Of a DNA stretch of 64,000 bases, positions 1 through 60,842 are shown piece after piece. Both the position numbers and the translations under genes were made by a program. The first letter of the stretch is position 1, and each line of letters opens with the position of its first letter. Source of the stretch: Haliclystus octoradiatus (taxonomy: Eukaryota > Cnidaria > Staurozoa > Stauromedusae > Haliclystidae); contig OU744448.1 in assembly GCA_916610825.1 (NCBI GenBank), positions 22,671,032 to 22,735,031 on the forward strand. The letters run 5' to 3'. The notes below the pieces were generated by a model. That model did no database searches. It was not told the DNA's origin and saw only the letters and a list, made by a program, of their open reading frames with translations.

Positions 1-469
1 CTTATGAGGTTAATTTTCGAGATCCTCTTCAACATTTCGGAAGTGAATTTCAAACAGTTAGATTGAGACATGTCTTGATAATAATAATAATAATAATAAT
101 TATAAAGGTAAATATGTAATTTCCTTTTTTATTTATAAATTGATTAATAACATTTTCGATGTTAGCAGTTTAGGCTCTCTTAAAAAGAAAAGTCTTGATA
201 AGGAGGCAATGAAGAGCAAAGTCTTATTTCAATGAGTAGATTATTCCACCGATTTGGTGCTGCACATGAGAACGATCGCTGTCCATACGATTTTAAATTT
301 GCATTTTGCTATATTACAAGATTTTTACTGTCTAATCTAAGTGTCCTTGTTGGGATGTAAGGGAATACGAGCTCTTGGATATACCATATACAAAGGTGGC
401 TGAACCATTTAATGCCGTGAAAGTTGTGATCAAGAGTTTAAATTCAAATCGCTCAGGAAGTGACCTCAC

Positions 470-2445
470 CTCATTATAAAAAATGATCTCACACAGATTG
501 CAACAGAAGCATTTTTCATCAATGTTGGGGTTAAATTTTATGCTTAACAACATGTCCAAAATTTTCTGAAATCGGAGCAGGCAAAATGCCTTATCTTCGC
601 AATATAATTGATGGCTAGGCAAGAGCCTCTATCCCGTGTTCCGCTCCATGATACTGAGAATCGCTGTATGAAATGGAGTTCTGACGTAATGCACACAGGC
701 TAACGGCGTTTGACTAATTGATGGCATTCCCAGTAGAAACGTGAAATCGAGGCTGTCTGTCAAGTTGTAGTTCAATCATGTGATTTAATTTGCGGGAGTA
801 CCATCAGACGCAGCAGCCCTGCATCATTTAGCTCATAAAATGTGCCGAAAATTCCTTGCCGTCACTATGTATCAAATTACTAAAACGAGGCTATGTACGA
901 AGATACGAAGATACATAAATCGACATAGAAAAAGGAGAAAAAAAAATATACACAGTAAGCAAAAATGTTATTTACTGTATTTAACCATTCCACTATCAGT
1001 ATAGGTCATACAATTACTTTATTTATCTTATTTAGAAAATACAACTAGGTAATATAGATTATACACAATAAACAATTTCATGCAAATGCCTAGGGATGTT
1101 CATGGCCGCAATTATTTTTGACAGAAATTGACTATTACGATTTGATGATAGGCCTACAGAAAAACAGCAGAAAAAGATATCCATTAGAAATGTTAAATCA
1201 AATCAAACTAAAGAACTAATACCTTAATTACTCTTCGACAGGAAATCAATGTAACTTCGTATAGACTACAGTTACTCATTCGTTCATGCTACTAATTTAA
1301 CCATGGAATGAAAATTGAACACAGGAGCTTCACCTAAAGGTTATGCCAAAATGTTGACTATATCCTACATCCATATACAATCAAATACAATCAAACTTGT
1401 TATAACAGCCTGTCCAGAGTGGTCACTCTTGCAATGTCTGGAAATAGTATTTTCCATTGAATCAAACATTGATGAGCTTGATTGCAGTTTTGGTGATTTA
1501 CTCTTTTTCTAGTTCTTGGTTCGTCTGAGCAGAAAATGAAACTTGTGTGACTAAAATAAATTGCTCCACTTTTAAAATTTGCAAAATTCCCCAATCATTA
1601 ACATTCCTTTCATTAATAGTCATCAACATATTTCTGTAACTTTAAATACAAATGAGTAAAACTGTAGCGTTCACAATATGTGTTTGGCAGCTCTTCATAT
1701 TATCTCTGCAAAAAACAGTTATGTTGACTATTAAGGATAGTTAATGGTTGGGGAATTTTACAAATTTTAAAAATGGAGCAAATTATTTTCTTCATACAAG
1801 TTTCATTTGTCTGCTAAGATGAACCAAGAACTAGAAAAAGAGTAAATCACTAAAACTGCAGCCAAGCTCATCAATCTTTGATTCAATCGAAAATACTATT
1901 TTAAGATATTGCAAGAGTGACCACTCTGGACAGGTGGATCATGAACATCCCTAGGCATTTGCCTGAAATTGTTTTCATTGTGTATAACTAATGTACATGC
2001 CTAGTTGTATTTTCTAATTAAGGCAAATGAAGTATTTACATGATTTATCCTGCTAGTGGAATGCTAAAACATAATGAATAACATGTTTTACTGACTGTGT
2101 AAATGTTTTCTCGTTTTTCTATGTCGATTTGTGTATCTTCAGATAGCCTCGTTTTGGTAATTTGATACAGTGACCGCAAAGAAATTTTAAGCACATTATA
2201 TGAGGTAAATGATGCAGGGCTACTATATCTGATGGTATTCCCTCAAATTAAATCACATGATTGCACTGAAACTTGACAGCCTCGCGTTCATGTTTCTATT
2301 GGGAATGCTTTTAATGAAATTGCGAAATTAAGGCATTTTGCCTTCTCCGATTTCAGAACATTTTGATATGTTGTTAAGCATAAAAATGTTCACCCTAGAA
2401 TTAATGAGAAAATGGTTCTTTTGCAATTTGTGTGAGGTTAAGGCT
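470..2445. repeat. Diverged 2-kb fold-back (inverted) repeat
   Basis: The left arm (about 470-1105 and 1400-1590) is mirrored in reverse complement by the right arm (about 1750-2445). Anchors: GCAAATGCCTAGGGATGTTCAT at 1083-1104 against the inverse near 1944-1965; TCTTTTTCTAGTTCTTGGTTC near 1501 against its inverse near 1820. The left arm carries about 300 extra bases (about 1106-1400). It is probably an old, partly decayed fold-back transposon. Confidence 0.7.
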
Positions 2446-2848
2446 TATATTGGCTTAAAATGATGGTACTATAGCGGAAGCCAATGAAGCTACTTAAGCA
2501 TTGGCGTGATGGATTCATGCTCTGAGGCGAATTGACTTTTTAGCTCAATTTTTCAGAGATGCGGAAATGATACAATTTTCTGCGGAAATCATTTATTTAG
2601 CTGCGGAGTTCATTCTATGCCGATTATTATTATCAGATTATTTAATTTCAATAAATTACCAGGATATTGACAGAGTCACTGTCTGCTGCCTGTTCTCAAT
2701 ACGACTTTTAACGCTCTTTGATGTTTTAATAGCTTTTCCGGCGAACAAACAATTTAGGCAGCGACACTTTGATTTACTACAGACCCTTAATAAAGTATAT
2801 TGCTGTTACGCATATGGGCCAATGGATTAAGGAGGCAGTGTAGGAAGT

Positions 2849-2925
2849 ATGCGTCTAGACTAAAATGTTTTGGCTATTTTGGTGTACATTTTCCTTTAAA
2901 AAAGTGTTAGTCTGGACGCATGCTG
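2849..2925. repeat. Mini palindromic element, GCGTCYAGACTAAAA ends
   Basis: GCGTCTAGACTAAAATG at the left and TTAGTCTGGACGC at the right form inverted ends about 75 bases apart. A second copy with the same ends is at about 32706-32788. Confidence 0.55.
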
Positions 2926-3219
2926 TATGTAGTCATATCGAATACGGCAATTAAAAATTCACATATAATATACATTGTAAAGGTAGTATGAACAATTAAG
3001 TCTTACTTCTGTTTATGTATATTAAATACAAATTGCAAAAAGGCATGATTAAATGCAGGGATTATAGTGTATAGGTGGTAAGGGAAATTTCTAGATTATA
3101 CTGGAGCAACATCTATAGTTGAGACATAGTTCATTACTGCTCTACTAAATTACTATACATAATATAATATACAACTAAAATTTACAAGAGAAGGGTGATG
3201 TGTAGAATTAACGCTATTT

Positions 3220-3225
3220 TTTATT
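3220..3225 (-). terminator. Candidate polyadenylation signal of propeller gene
   Basis: AATAAA on the minus strand, about 115 bases after the TAA stop of the propeller gene. It is the first canonical signal I see downstream. Cleavage would fall near 3200. Confidence 0.45.
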
Positions 3226-3340
3226 ACTAAATAATAATAGAATTAAACGTATGATGTATAAATTCAATCAGCTATGGTGTCAAATAAAAGTAGCCAATGA
3301 CTGCATGTGAATCAAATGAGAAGTTAATAATACAGTACAA

Positions 3341-20404
<17,064 letters not shown>

Positions 20405-20726
20405 GAAAACAAACAGTGAAGTACATACTACTTGGAAAAGATTTAAAGTAAAATCACGTGAGTTTGTTGTGGATGGTTATTTTGAGATTTTTGTTAACGA
20501 TTTGGAGCATGCGCAGTCTCTCCTTCCCAGGCCCCAAAACTTTCTTAGAATTGGTTAACCAAATTTAACATGTTTTAATGTTCGAGGAAAATATATTTTA
20601 CTATGGCGTACTTGAAATTCCAAGAATCAGTAACTTCTTACAGCATATCGCTTGGTTTCAGAATGAGTATTGTTGTAAAAGGAGAACGTTCTACTTTAAA
20701 TAAGTTGCTCAATTTTGTAATTATCA
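20405..20726. promoter_or_regulatory. Divergent promoter between propeller gene and JAK
   Basis: Only about 320 bases separate the first coding Met of the minus-strand propeller gene from the first possible Met of JAK on the plus strand. The interval contains a CACGTG E-box (20455-20460) and GCATGCGCAG (20507-20516), which resembles an NRF1 half-palindrome site common in CpG-type bidirectional promoters. No TATA box stands out at a convincing distance. Untranslated first exons elsewhere cannot be excluded. Confidence 0.5.
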
Positions 20727-51958
<31,232 letters not shown>

Positions 51959-52671
51959 TTTACTAATGTTGAATCTAAATTAAATAATGATAAACATTTC
52001 TAAATATGCATATGAAATTATAACATGGCAGGAAAAATTGATGTTTATCAGAGGATCCACACATCCTGGAAGATTCCACATGTTTAAATATATTTTTTTA
52101 AAACTCTTAAAGCTGGTAAGAGCAGAAAAACTGTTTCGATCATTACATTTTGAAGCGGTTTGACTCAGAAATGCAGGACATATGGATATAAATTTACATT
52201 TGGAACTCTATTCTACGATTTGATTTATACGGTAGAGGGAACGAACTAATCAAACATATCCATCATATTGATTTTACTTAGGTATTAATTATATATACAT
52301 TATACAATGATACTATTACAAATATGTAAATATATAAATGTAAAAGTTTCATGCATTATTATCATGCGATATTTTCATATAATATTATGATATTATCTTT
52401 ATTCTATCTGATTATGTATGTCAGATAGCAAAATCGAAAAGGAGCTTACGTTCTCCACCGTAATATTTATTTAAACAGATATCTATATATATATAATATA
52501 ATACATAATGTATTTGTAACTTTCTAATTTATGTTGTTTGATTAGTGTATAATGTATTGTGTTAGTGATTGTATTTGATTATATAAATTCAAGATGATTA
52601 ATGTAAACCATTTGATAGCAGTCATGCAATGAGACTATTGGACTATCCAAAACTTAATACAGTGAAACCTG

Positions 52672-52840
52672 TATATAACAGCTAACTACGAGAGGTAGAT
52701 ACATTGACCACTACAGACAGGTGGCCTTTATATACAGGTTTGATTCAATAGAAAGACTTTTTTAGACATTGCAAGAGTGACCATTTATAGACAGGTGGCC
52801 GCTTTAATAGAGGTGACCGTTATAAAAGGTTTGACTGATG
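52672..52840 (+). repeat. Dispersed 'GGTGACC..TATATA' repeat, best copy
   Basis: CCTGTATATAACAGC, ACAGACAGGTGGCC, TTTATATACAGGTTTGATTC, CATTGCAAGAGTGACC, then ACAGGTGGCC and AGGTGACCGTTATA: two half-units in tandem. Confidence 0.6.
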
Positions 52841-53098
52841 CCATGCCAACCATTCATTGATTCATATGATACACTTTATATGAGTTTCTACTTGAAGATC
52901 CATATTATGCAATAGAAGCATTTTATACTGTATGATTCGATTAGGCATGGAACTGATAATATTTGTAGGAAAGTGAATGATCTATATAAAACAGAAATGT
53001 TTTGAACAAACTATTTATTGATTGATCCTTTACTGCCAATAATGTACTAATCAAATGACAGTGCGACCCCGGGTAAATAGCTGGACATTAACGTATCT

Positions 53099-53178
53099 CT
53101 CCTGCGAAAAAAGTTTATGAGTTCATGAACGTGAATTTCATGAAACGTTCATGGACTCATGAATTATTGTCACAGGGG
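53099..53178. repeat. TTCATGAAC MITE, minimal copy
   Basis: CTCCTGCGAAAAAAGTTTATG to GAATTATTGTCACAGGGG; only about 80 bases. Confidence 0.65.
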
Positions 53179-54143
53179 TTAGGTTATACTGGTCCCTTTA
53201 AAACTGTCTTGGGAAGCGTTTTCTTGTTTCCTTGTCATGATATAAGTAGTTGATAAATTTCTTTTTGAGAGTCAAATTCACTCAAGAATATTTTGTAAGT
53301 GGGATGGGACTATTACAACTCGTTGAAATGTTGCACATCGAAGCAAGTGGAACTTGGATTTGTTAAGTAGTCATTTTCTTACGGATGTATTTAGTATTTA
53401 CATTGTTTGTTAGCATAGCTAGTTCTAGTTGTGGTTTCAAATATTAAACAACACTGTTAGCAGCATATTTCAGCAAACTGTAACTTATTTGATCCCAAGA
53501 ATATAATCCTACTGGGCATCTCCTTTTATACTAGGAAATACATAAACCATATTTATGTTCAACAACCAAAGCGAATGATCTCACTGGCAAGTAAATATTG
53601 AATTTTTCCTCTTTCAACGACCAACTTTCCAGGAAAGAATGTGCTCTGATAACTTTTGATAAGGATGTGCTCTGTCTCCAGGCGATCGCCTTTTCCAGTC
53701 TGCAAATAGCAGTGTTTGCCAAAGCTTAGTCATAACAAATGCTATAGAGCTGTGAAATACGGTGGTGGCACCTGGATTTCCCCGACAGCAACCTCGCCCA
53801 ATGAGGGGGGTATTGATAGTAAATACTTTTAATAATAATTGAAAAAGTATCAAACATCTTCCCCGATGAGGGGGCTGGGTATCCTCAACAGAGGGAAATA
53901 GCCTCCAATGGTGAAATATTGCTTTTAAGGCAAATACTTTCTCAATTATAGACGATAGCAACATTGCATCAATCCGATCATAGAATTGAATCACAAAGAC
54001 TACGATCCATTGTGACATCAACTCAGTATTTATCATATCATCAGGTGATAAGAACATTTACACCATTATTCTGTTGTGAGAAGATTATATATACTCCAGA
54101 TACAATTATGCAAAGGTTTTCTTCCATCGAAGAAGACCATTCA

Positions 54144-54189
54144 ATCAAAGCATAGTCACTAGAATATATTCTAGTGACTATGATCAAAG
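54144..54189. repeat. Perfect 32-bp palindrome with 7-bp direct flanks
   Basis: 54151-54182 is an exact palindrome whose left half is CATAGTCACTAGAATA. ATCAAAG stands directly on each side (54144-54150 and 54183-54189), like a target duplication around a minimal element. Confidence 0.8.
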
Positions 54190-54498
54190 GAGGGCAGATA
54201 AGCCCATGATTTTTCTCTATCTTTATCGATTATTATATTATTTTCAGCTTTTTGAATAAGAGATATAGTTATGGCATGTCATACTACTGTATTTGTTAGA
54301 AATAGAAACATTTTGAATCTGCACACAGGCTATTCTCGGACAAGGGAAGGAGTTGATACACAATACAATACGTGTTTAATGATTGCAAACTTTTTCTACA
54401 ATTATGTTATTAATCCCCTTCGATCTTGGAGTTCCATTTTAAAATGCTGCATATTGTTACCGTTACTTGTGAGCATATCCTAATCTAATTTACATCTA

Positions 54499-54624
54499 CC
54501 TCTGCGAAAACAATTCAGGAGTTCATGAACAGTTCATGAACAATTCATGAATGTTAAATGGCCCCAAATTTTCATGAATTGTTCATGAACTGTTCAAGAA
54601 CTCCTGAACTGTTTTTCGCAGGGG
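54499..54624. repeat. TTCATGAAC MITE, TA flanked
   Basis: CCTCTGCGAAAACAATTCAGG to CTGAACTGTTTTTCGCAGGGG, with TA at 54497-54498 and 54625-54626. Confidence 0.88.
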
Positions 54625-55589
54625 TATTATGAAGCTGTTTATCCTACTATGAAAAATGTATTGCATGCATATGCTTAGATCAATACAGATACAGATGACT
54701 TAAATATATCATTGCTAGTACAAATATATATCATTGATGCTGATATTATTATTAATTATTATCTACATTAATTGCAATCATCATAGTTTTATGTATGCCA
54801 AAAGGCTACATGGTTAATTATATAATTTATTGCTAACCTACATTTGTTCTTGTATTAAGAACTATATGATGTCATTAATAAATAAATTAAAAATATTATG
54901 CCCAAGAGAGCAACCGACAACATCATGGATTTTCTATTTTCGCCACGTAAATTAGCCAATGATTTTTCTGAATAATGAAAAATATCAGACATCGAAAATC
55001 CCTGCTAGGAAATGGATAAAATACAAGGATGGAATATAGCCAGATAATATATGATGTATGATGATAAAGTGAATGAATAATAGTTTTTACTATATTATCT
55101 TGATATTAGTAACCAAACACTAATTTTGTAATAACAAGAAAAACGATTTTCAGATTTTGATACAGCTGTCGAATAGTAGTAGATAAAGACTCAGAGAAGA
55201 ATAACAATTTGAGATATCAACAATAAATAAGAAATATATTCTGAAAACCAGTGAACCAGGTGTGGCACAAGGATCTCATAAACACAGGGATTAACAACTC
55301 CCACGACCAGGAGGCTATTGCAGATGATATTTGCAAAAAAAAAATTCAAAGACTTCCCCTATCATCAATATCTTCTTCCCTGACGATAAAGGCTAAGTGT
55401 TCCCTAGACTGGTGTTGTCACCTGTGCCAACAACTGTTTCCCAGACAAAGGGTATATGATAGCAATTACTATCAGCAATCTAGTGTAAAAAGGGACGATC
55501 AATATGCCTATATACTGCTATCACATATCATCATCATTATCATCTTTTGTTGAACCTCCTGAGCTGTACAACAGCTAATAAACTTTACG

Positions 55590-55735
55590 AAAATTTACCA
55601 ACTGTTCATGAACTCCTTGTAAACAGTTTATGAACTAGTTCAACAACGTTAAATGGTCTGTTTTTTATTGACGTTTCTATGAACTGTTAATGAAAGACAC
55701 CATTTAACACCATTTATGAACTTTTTTCACAGGGG
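55590..55735. repeat. TTCATGAAC MITE, diverged copy
   Basis: The left end is decayed (TTTACGAAAATTTACC); the right end is TATGAACTTTTTTCACAGGGG. Confidence 0.55.
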
Positions 55736-56264
55736 TTGATAAGCTGAATTTTTTTCACAAGACCCATACGGTATTAAATAAATAATATTAACTACCTGGG
55801 CATAATAGGCCTACTTTACATATCACTTTACCAGGATTCTGGTTTCTTGTGGAATGATGAGTCTAACTTCTGCAATGAAGGAAGTTTTAAATGCCTCCTC
55901 AAGAAACATATGATTACAACGTTAATCAGCTCTCTAATTGTTTGATTTTATTGGTAAATCCTTTATTTTGTTTTTCAATGTTATTTTTCTTATGTAGGCC
56001 TATTAATCTAATGTATTGTTGTAATACATAAGTTCTTCGAAGATAGTGCTCTATATAAACTTTAAGGTTCTTGGATAAAGGATGAGGACGATGCCAATAT
56101 ATAGTTGTTTAGAGTGTGGCTTTCAAAAAATGATTTAGACAATTTCCATATATGTAATTTACAGAGACTTACTGTGTGTAGCAGCAGCCTGATGTAATTC
56201 ACATTCTTCAGTAAGTAACTCATCACTAAATAATTGAAACACGAAATACTGTTGTCAGATATCA

Positions 56265-56481
56265 CCCCTGCGAAAAACAGTTCAGGAGTTCATGAACAGT
56301 TCATGAACAGTTCATGAACGTTAAATGGCTCCAATTTTCCTGAACTGTTCATGGACTGCTCATGAACAGTTCATGAACCCTCACAGACAGTTCATGAACA
56401 GTTCATGAAAATTTGGTGCCATTTAACGTTCATGACCTGTTCATGAACTGTTCATGAACTCCTGAACTGTTTTTGCAGGGG
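56265..56481. repeat. TTCATGAAC MITE, long copy
   Basis: CCCCTGCGAAAAACAGTTC to GAACTGTTTTTGCAGGGG, with the CCTCACAGACAGTTCATG middle block; CA rather than TA on both sides. Confidence 0.88.
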
Positions 56482-56509
56482 CAGGACAGGGTCCGACAAA
56501 AGAAAGTAA

Positions 56510-56878
56510 AAAGTAAGTAATGTAGACAGTGTCGCCCTACCAAAGGCACCTGTACAACTCCTCAATTTCTAGATGAGTGGCTAATGATTTTAAAACGCTC
56601 TTTGTTGATCTCAGCCGCGACACTGCAGATCAATTTCAACAAATTTCATGGTAGACAGGTCTCGATTGTCAATGCGCAATGATGCGCCGCAGCTAAGCTC
56701 ACAATGCAATTCCCTCCGGATCATTCCATCCGCCATCCTCAGATGGTAGGCCTACTCATTTGATGTTTCAGATAAAGTCAAGGCTGAGCTGAACTTCAGG
56801 GGACTTGAACCACAGTCGATCAGATATGATCCGATCTGAAGTTCGGTTGCTCTGCCATCTGAGTTAATCCTCCTATGA
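56510..56878 (-). repeat. tRNA-derived SINE candidate
   Basis: On the minus strand, GGAGGATTAACTCAGATGGC then AGAGC is a good tRNA start and A box, and GGTTCAAGTCC (plus 56780-56790 region) is a near-perfect B box. The body runs about 290 bases to TTACTTACTTTTTACTTTC. It is the best SINE candidate in the window; not a functional tRNA because the anticodon arm and acceptor do not pair properly. Confidence 0.65.
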
Positions 56879-57529
56879 AAGACAATAGAAGGAATCCTGG
56901 CATCCTAGATTCCGGAACGTTAGAGCAAATTCAGAAGAATATTGATGTTTTTGATGAGTTATTAGATCAGGAAGAGTTCATGAACAGTTTTGTCAAATGC
57001 GTTTTCAAGATTCATAAATACCAGACCAGAAAGATTCAGATAGGTAGGCCTATATGAATTTTATAATGACAAACAAATTGATAAAATGGGTAATCTTTCA
57101 ATCAGCGTTCATTCTATGGTAGTACTAGGCCTTCCATTCGGTGTCAAAGATTATAAGATAGTAATTATATTAGTTTTAGAATCACCTTGCATGTATCATT
57201 TGCGCCTACAAATTCACAAAGAAGAGTTTGTTTTAGAAACTATGGAGCCTTGGAGTCAATGTGTACATTTTTGCACAACAACCGAGTCAATCATATAATC
57301 TATATGTTTTATTCAGTTCATTGCAGCAGTTGCTAACTGTGACTACTGTAAGTCTAGTCTATGATCTTATAAGCCCTAGTCAAGGCGTTTTCAGCCTCTT
57401 TATCCTTACCGTTTCTGATCACTGATGTTTTTATCAAGTTTGATTATGGAGTTGATGTCATCAATTCGATCTTCACATTTCTTCAATCTATATTCATGCT
57501 GATCCATCTGAATAGGAAAATATGATATA

Positions 57530-57530
57530 G

Positions 57531-57562
<32 letters not shown>
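57530..57562 (+). repeat. (TA)n dinucleotide repeat
   Basis: About 15 TA units. Confidence 0.9.
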
Positions 57563-57564
<2 letters not shown>

Positions 57565-58584
57565 AGGTTTCTATTCAAAGTCAATCCAAACTCAATAATA
57601 GCCTCAAGCCCTCCATTTTTGACTCACGGGACCTTATTAGTCTATGCTATGATGCTAGAATATTTCCATGCGCATCATGTGATTTTATAAACAATAGGCT
57701 AAAATACCAGCTGAAATGCTTATGTGTTCTCACAATAGGAGGATAATGAGCCATTCTGCGATGCAAATAGAGTAACCAATCTACTCTGATATCAAAGAGA
57801 TGATAATCAGTTGCTAAGGCATGAGACAATCACAATCACTCAGCACCCGGTCTGCATTCTTTGTATGAATCGGGGAATTTCTTCCCCGAGCATTTTGAGA
57901 CAACTTTTTCCACGACCGCGCAATTGGGTCAAAATGACGTTAAAACGCGCAATAATTTCACATTCAGAAAACTAAAATGCGCATTTCATTCAAACAACAG
58001 TCATCCGCGAAATATTTGTAAATAAATCAATTTTATTGCAAAATTCATGTCAGGTTTTTGCAACTTGAATAAATAATAAATAATGTAGTTTTTTTTCGCA
58101 GAAACTTTAATACGCCGTAAAAGGGAAACCGTGTCAACAAACTCTTGCTCAAATTCTGAGGCAACAACAAATAGAAATCGAAGGTCATTGACATGTGAAA
58201 GTAGCGGCGCTTTTGAAACTGAATATCTCACATCATTTATTTTGAGCAACGCTTGAATGAGCACTGCGTGTTTCGTCTTCAACAATCGGTAAGAGACTTA
58301 TTTATTACGAAGGAACAGTTTATTAAATGAATACTATTCTGATAATAATACGTTAGCCTACAGTTTATTGCTGCAAGGTTTGTAAATAAGACACAATTAA
58401 AGTAGTGGAAACCATAGTTGTGATGGCTGATTTCTTGAAAAATTTTTGCTCGCCCCGCTTGCGTGTCAGATCATGTAATTCATTTTTGTAGGCTATTACA
58501 TCAATCATATAAATTCAGCACATCACCTGTCACAATCTGTTTCCTGTTTGCATTAAAATCTGTGATTACAAAAATCATGATTAC

Positions 58585-60414
58585 AATAAACCCCCAGACT
58601 ATCTAGCCTGCGTTACAGACCGCGATTCATTCACAAAAGAATAGGGTCTGTGTGAATTGCTCGGTTTCTCTGTCCGGGCCTCATATCAGAATAAGATGGA
58701 TGTCACATAATTATGCAAGATTAAGATGATTCTCACCGGGATTCTCACATTACTTTGTTCACTTCAGTTGACATGATTGCAATAAGTTCTATACTAGGCT
58801 TCGTAGCTATGACGAATAATTGATCGAACGGAGGTGATGAATTTATTATCTAAGAACAATAGATTTACCAGGAAACGATCAGAAACTTCCGCTCTACGTT
58901 TTCGTAGAGTGGCTGGACAGAGAACTGTGCAAAACACACAGACCCTATTCTTTTGTGAATGAATCGCGGCCTGTAAACGCAGACTACAGACTATCTTGAC
59001 TTATCTATCTAAACTCCCAGATTGTTGTAAGCATATGCCTGCACTGAAAATTGAGTATTCTTTTGAGGGTAAAAATCATAATGTATGGTGTGAAACGCTA
59101 TAAGAATACCATAACCGTCGGTTTTATAGTCCTCTTTTCACAGAAGCGAAATCTGTCCATCTGATTTCTCGTCTCTGTAGAAAGGTATTTTGTGGAAAGT
59201 AACTTTTGCATTATATTACCGCATCCTATAAACTATTACAGATTGTGACGACATGATGCTAACATGTTCTACTTTCTAGTCAAAGGAATGAATACAGACT
59301 GGTAAAATAATTTGGTGACATATGTATAATCAGGAACGAGACTTCACAGGGCAACTAATTTTGTTAATCATATAACATTGATAGAGAGGATAATAATTTA
59401 TGCAATGAAGGTATAGCCTACCGCAAAATCGACAAATAATAGAATCTCCATTACTATATACTTCTAGTAGGCCTATACGGCTGTAAACTTGAATAAGAAC
59501 GTCCGAGCCCTCTATCATGTTTGTACTATTTTCCGATATTTTATAGAATTTTACACTGACATGTAGGCTACTGAAGAATTCTCAATGTTTTTTTAAATAT
59601 TGAATGCTTGGTGAATGAATGATGAACACTTTATTAGACTATTGAGTATAATATATCTATCTATACAGTCGTATAAACTATACGATTACATGGTTTAAGT
59701 TATACTAGACAGACATCAATTTCAAACTTGAACGTTGAAATGATAATAGTGAAAAATGTCTATTTAATAATTTACTAATACCGGTACTTCAATAAATCCG
59801 AAAAAGTACAATTAATACTTTGCAGTACCAACTATCTTGAGGAAAAGTCGTCTGTGTATGCCCGTGCAAATCAAGTCAGTTTACATTCACATTTAGATCA
59901 TGAAAAGGATATCATGTAGAAATATTTACTCAAGAACAACTTGCAAGGAACACTCGCACCGCCTGATATTTGTGTTAATCCGCAATCTATATCAGATTCA
60001 TCGCGCTTAATGACGCTACGAGAAATTATTTCGACTGAGCGTTTCAATAGATTTTATTCTGCTCCTGAAATCACAAATTGCATCTTTTTTACGTAATTCG
60101 CGAGTTTATATGTTTTTTCATGGCTCAGCCTTGTCAGAAATTTTTTTGTGTGACTTCTCGGAGCTAGGTCACCTCAAAGATAACGTCGCGTGACCAGCCC
60201 ACTCTTGAGTCTGTTAGACAAACCGCATGACTTGTGACTTTGTCGTCATAAAGCTAGATCCAATCCCTCTTTTTTCTTAGCGACATTTGGGTCAAAACAC
60301 CACTTTGAAGGCGCTTTTCATCAAGAAATAATTTCCAGATTGAAAAAAAAATACGCCACTGTTTTTTTCACGTCGGGTTCTACTACATATGTAAAGATAG
60401 TCTGGGGGTTTATT
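58585..60414. mobile_element. 1.83-kb element with CCCCCAGACTATCTT ends
   Basis: AATAAACCCCCAGACTATC at 58585-58603 is mirrored by GATAGTCTGGGGGTTTATT at 60396-60414. The left end was later split by the TAGYCTGCGTTACAG MITE at 58604-58986. No coding content recognised. Only about 21 bases of inverted ends, so moderate support. Confidence 0.5.
58604..58986. mobile_element. TAGYCTGCGTTACAG MITE, copy with perfect 9-bp duplication
   Basis: 383-base palindromic element, TAGCCTGCGTTACAGACCGC to GCGGCCTGTAAACGCAGACTA. The nonamer CAGACTATC is present on both sides (58595-58603, 58987-58995). The left part shares AATAGGGTCTGTGTGAATTG with the copy at 33892-34446. Confidence 0.85.
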
Positions 60415-60842
60415 CCCATTTTAAATTTATCTCGAAAGCGGTGAATAGAGGGGCCAGGAAATGAGCACTTCTAAAAATTTGATAGATATGAATACAGAAT
60501 AGGCCTACACACTTTAGCCTACCTATGGTCTATGGTCTCGAACTGGTCTCGCCTCTATACGCTTGCGGCCTCCCTACCTACTCTCTCTAATTAGTAAAGT
60601 ATTATCGTTTTTCTCAAGTCTGTAATGTTAAAATTTACCTGTTCAATAACTGTTCCCATTTCAGTAATCAGATTTGCGACTCCTAGAGACTTCTATTAGC
60701 TAATAAAACGTTGATAAAACATAAAAGCCAAGCCAACTATGAATACAAAATAGTGACGTGTTGACTGTTCTGTTGTAAAAGCCTCATTTGCAAGATTTCA
60801 TAACACACATGCTAGCATCATTGCTTCCTTTGATATTCCGTC

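Larger units (their letters stand above)
1..3219. other. Gene-poor 3' flank of propeller gene
   Basis: No exon with conserved motifs or paired splice sites was found. The stretch holds a short AAT microsatellite (about 79-103), a large fold-back repeat (about 470-2445) and a mini-palindrome (about 2849-2925). Short open frames here have no recognisable features. Confidence 0.5.
51959..60842. other. Intergenic region between JAK and PNO1
   Basis: No exon with matching splice sites or conserved motifs was found. It begins with an AT-rich stretch that probably includes the JAK 3' UTR (51959 to at least 52.6 kb); I noticed no close AATAAA, and ATTAAA at 53443-53448 is a weak candidate. The rest is mobile elements listed separately and unassigned DNA, including 53.2-54.1, 54.7-55.5, 57.0-58.5 and 59.0-60.4 kb. 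Confidence 0.5.

Noticed and set aside
53614-54057. 147-codon open frame on the minus strand after JAK
   Set aside because: No recognisable motif, odd composition and no matching splice partners; probably chance or decayed repeat.
56780-56878. Functional tRNA gene on the minus strand
   Set aside because: A and B boxes are present but the arms do not fold into a proper cloverleaf and a 290-base body follows; a SINE fits better.
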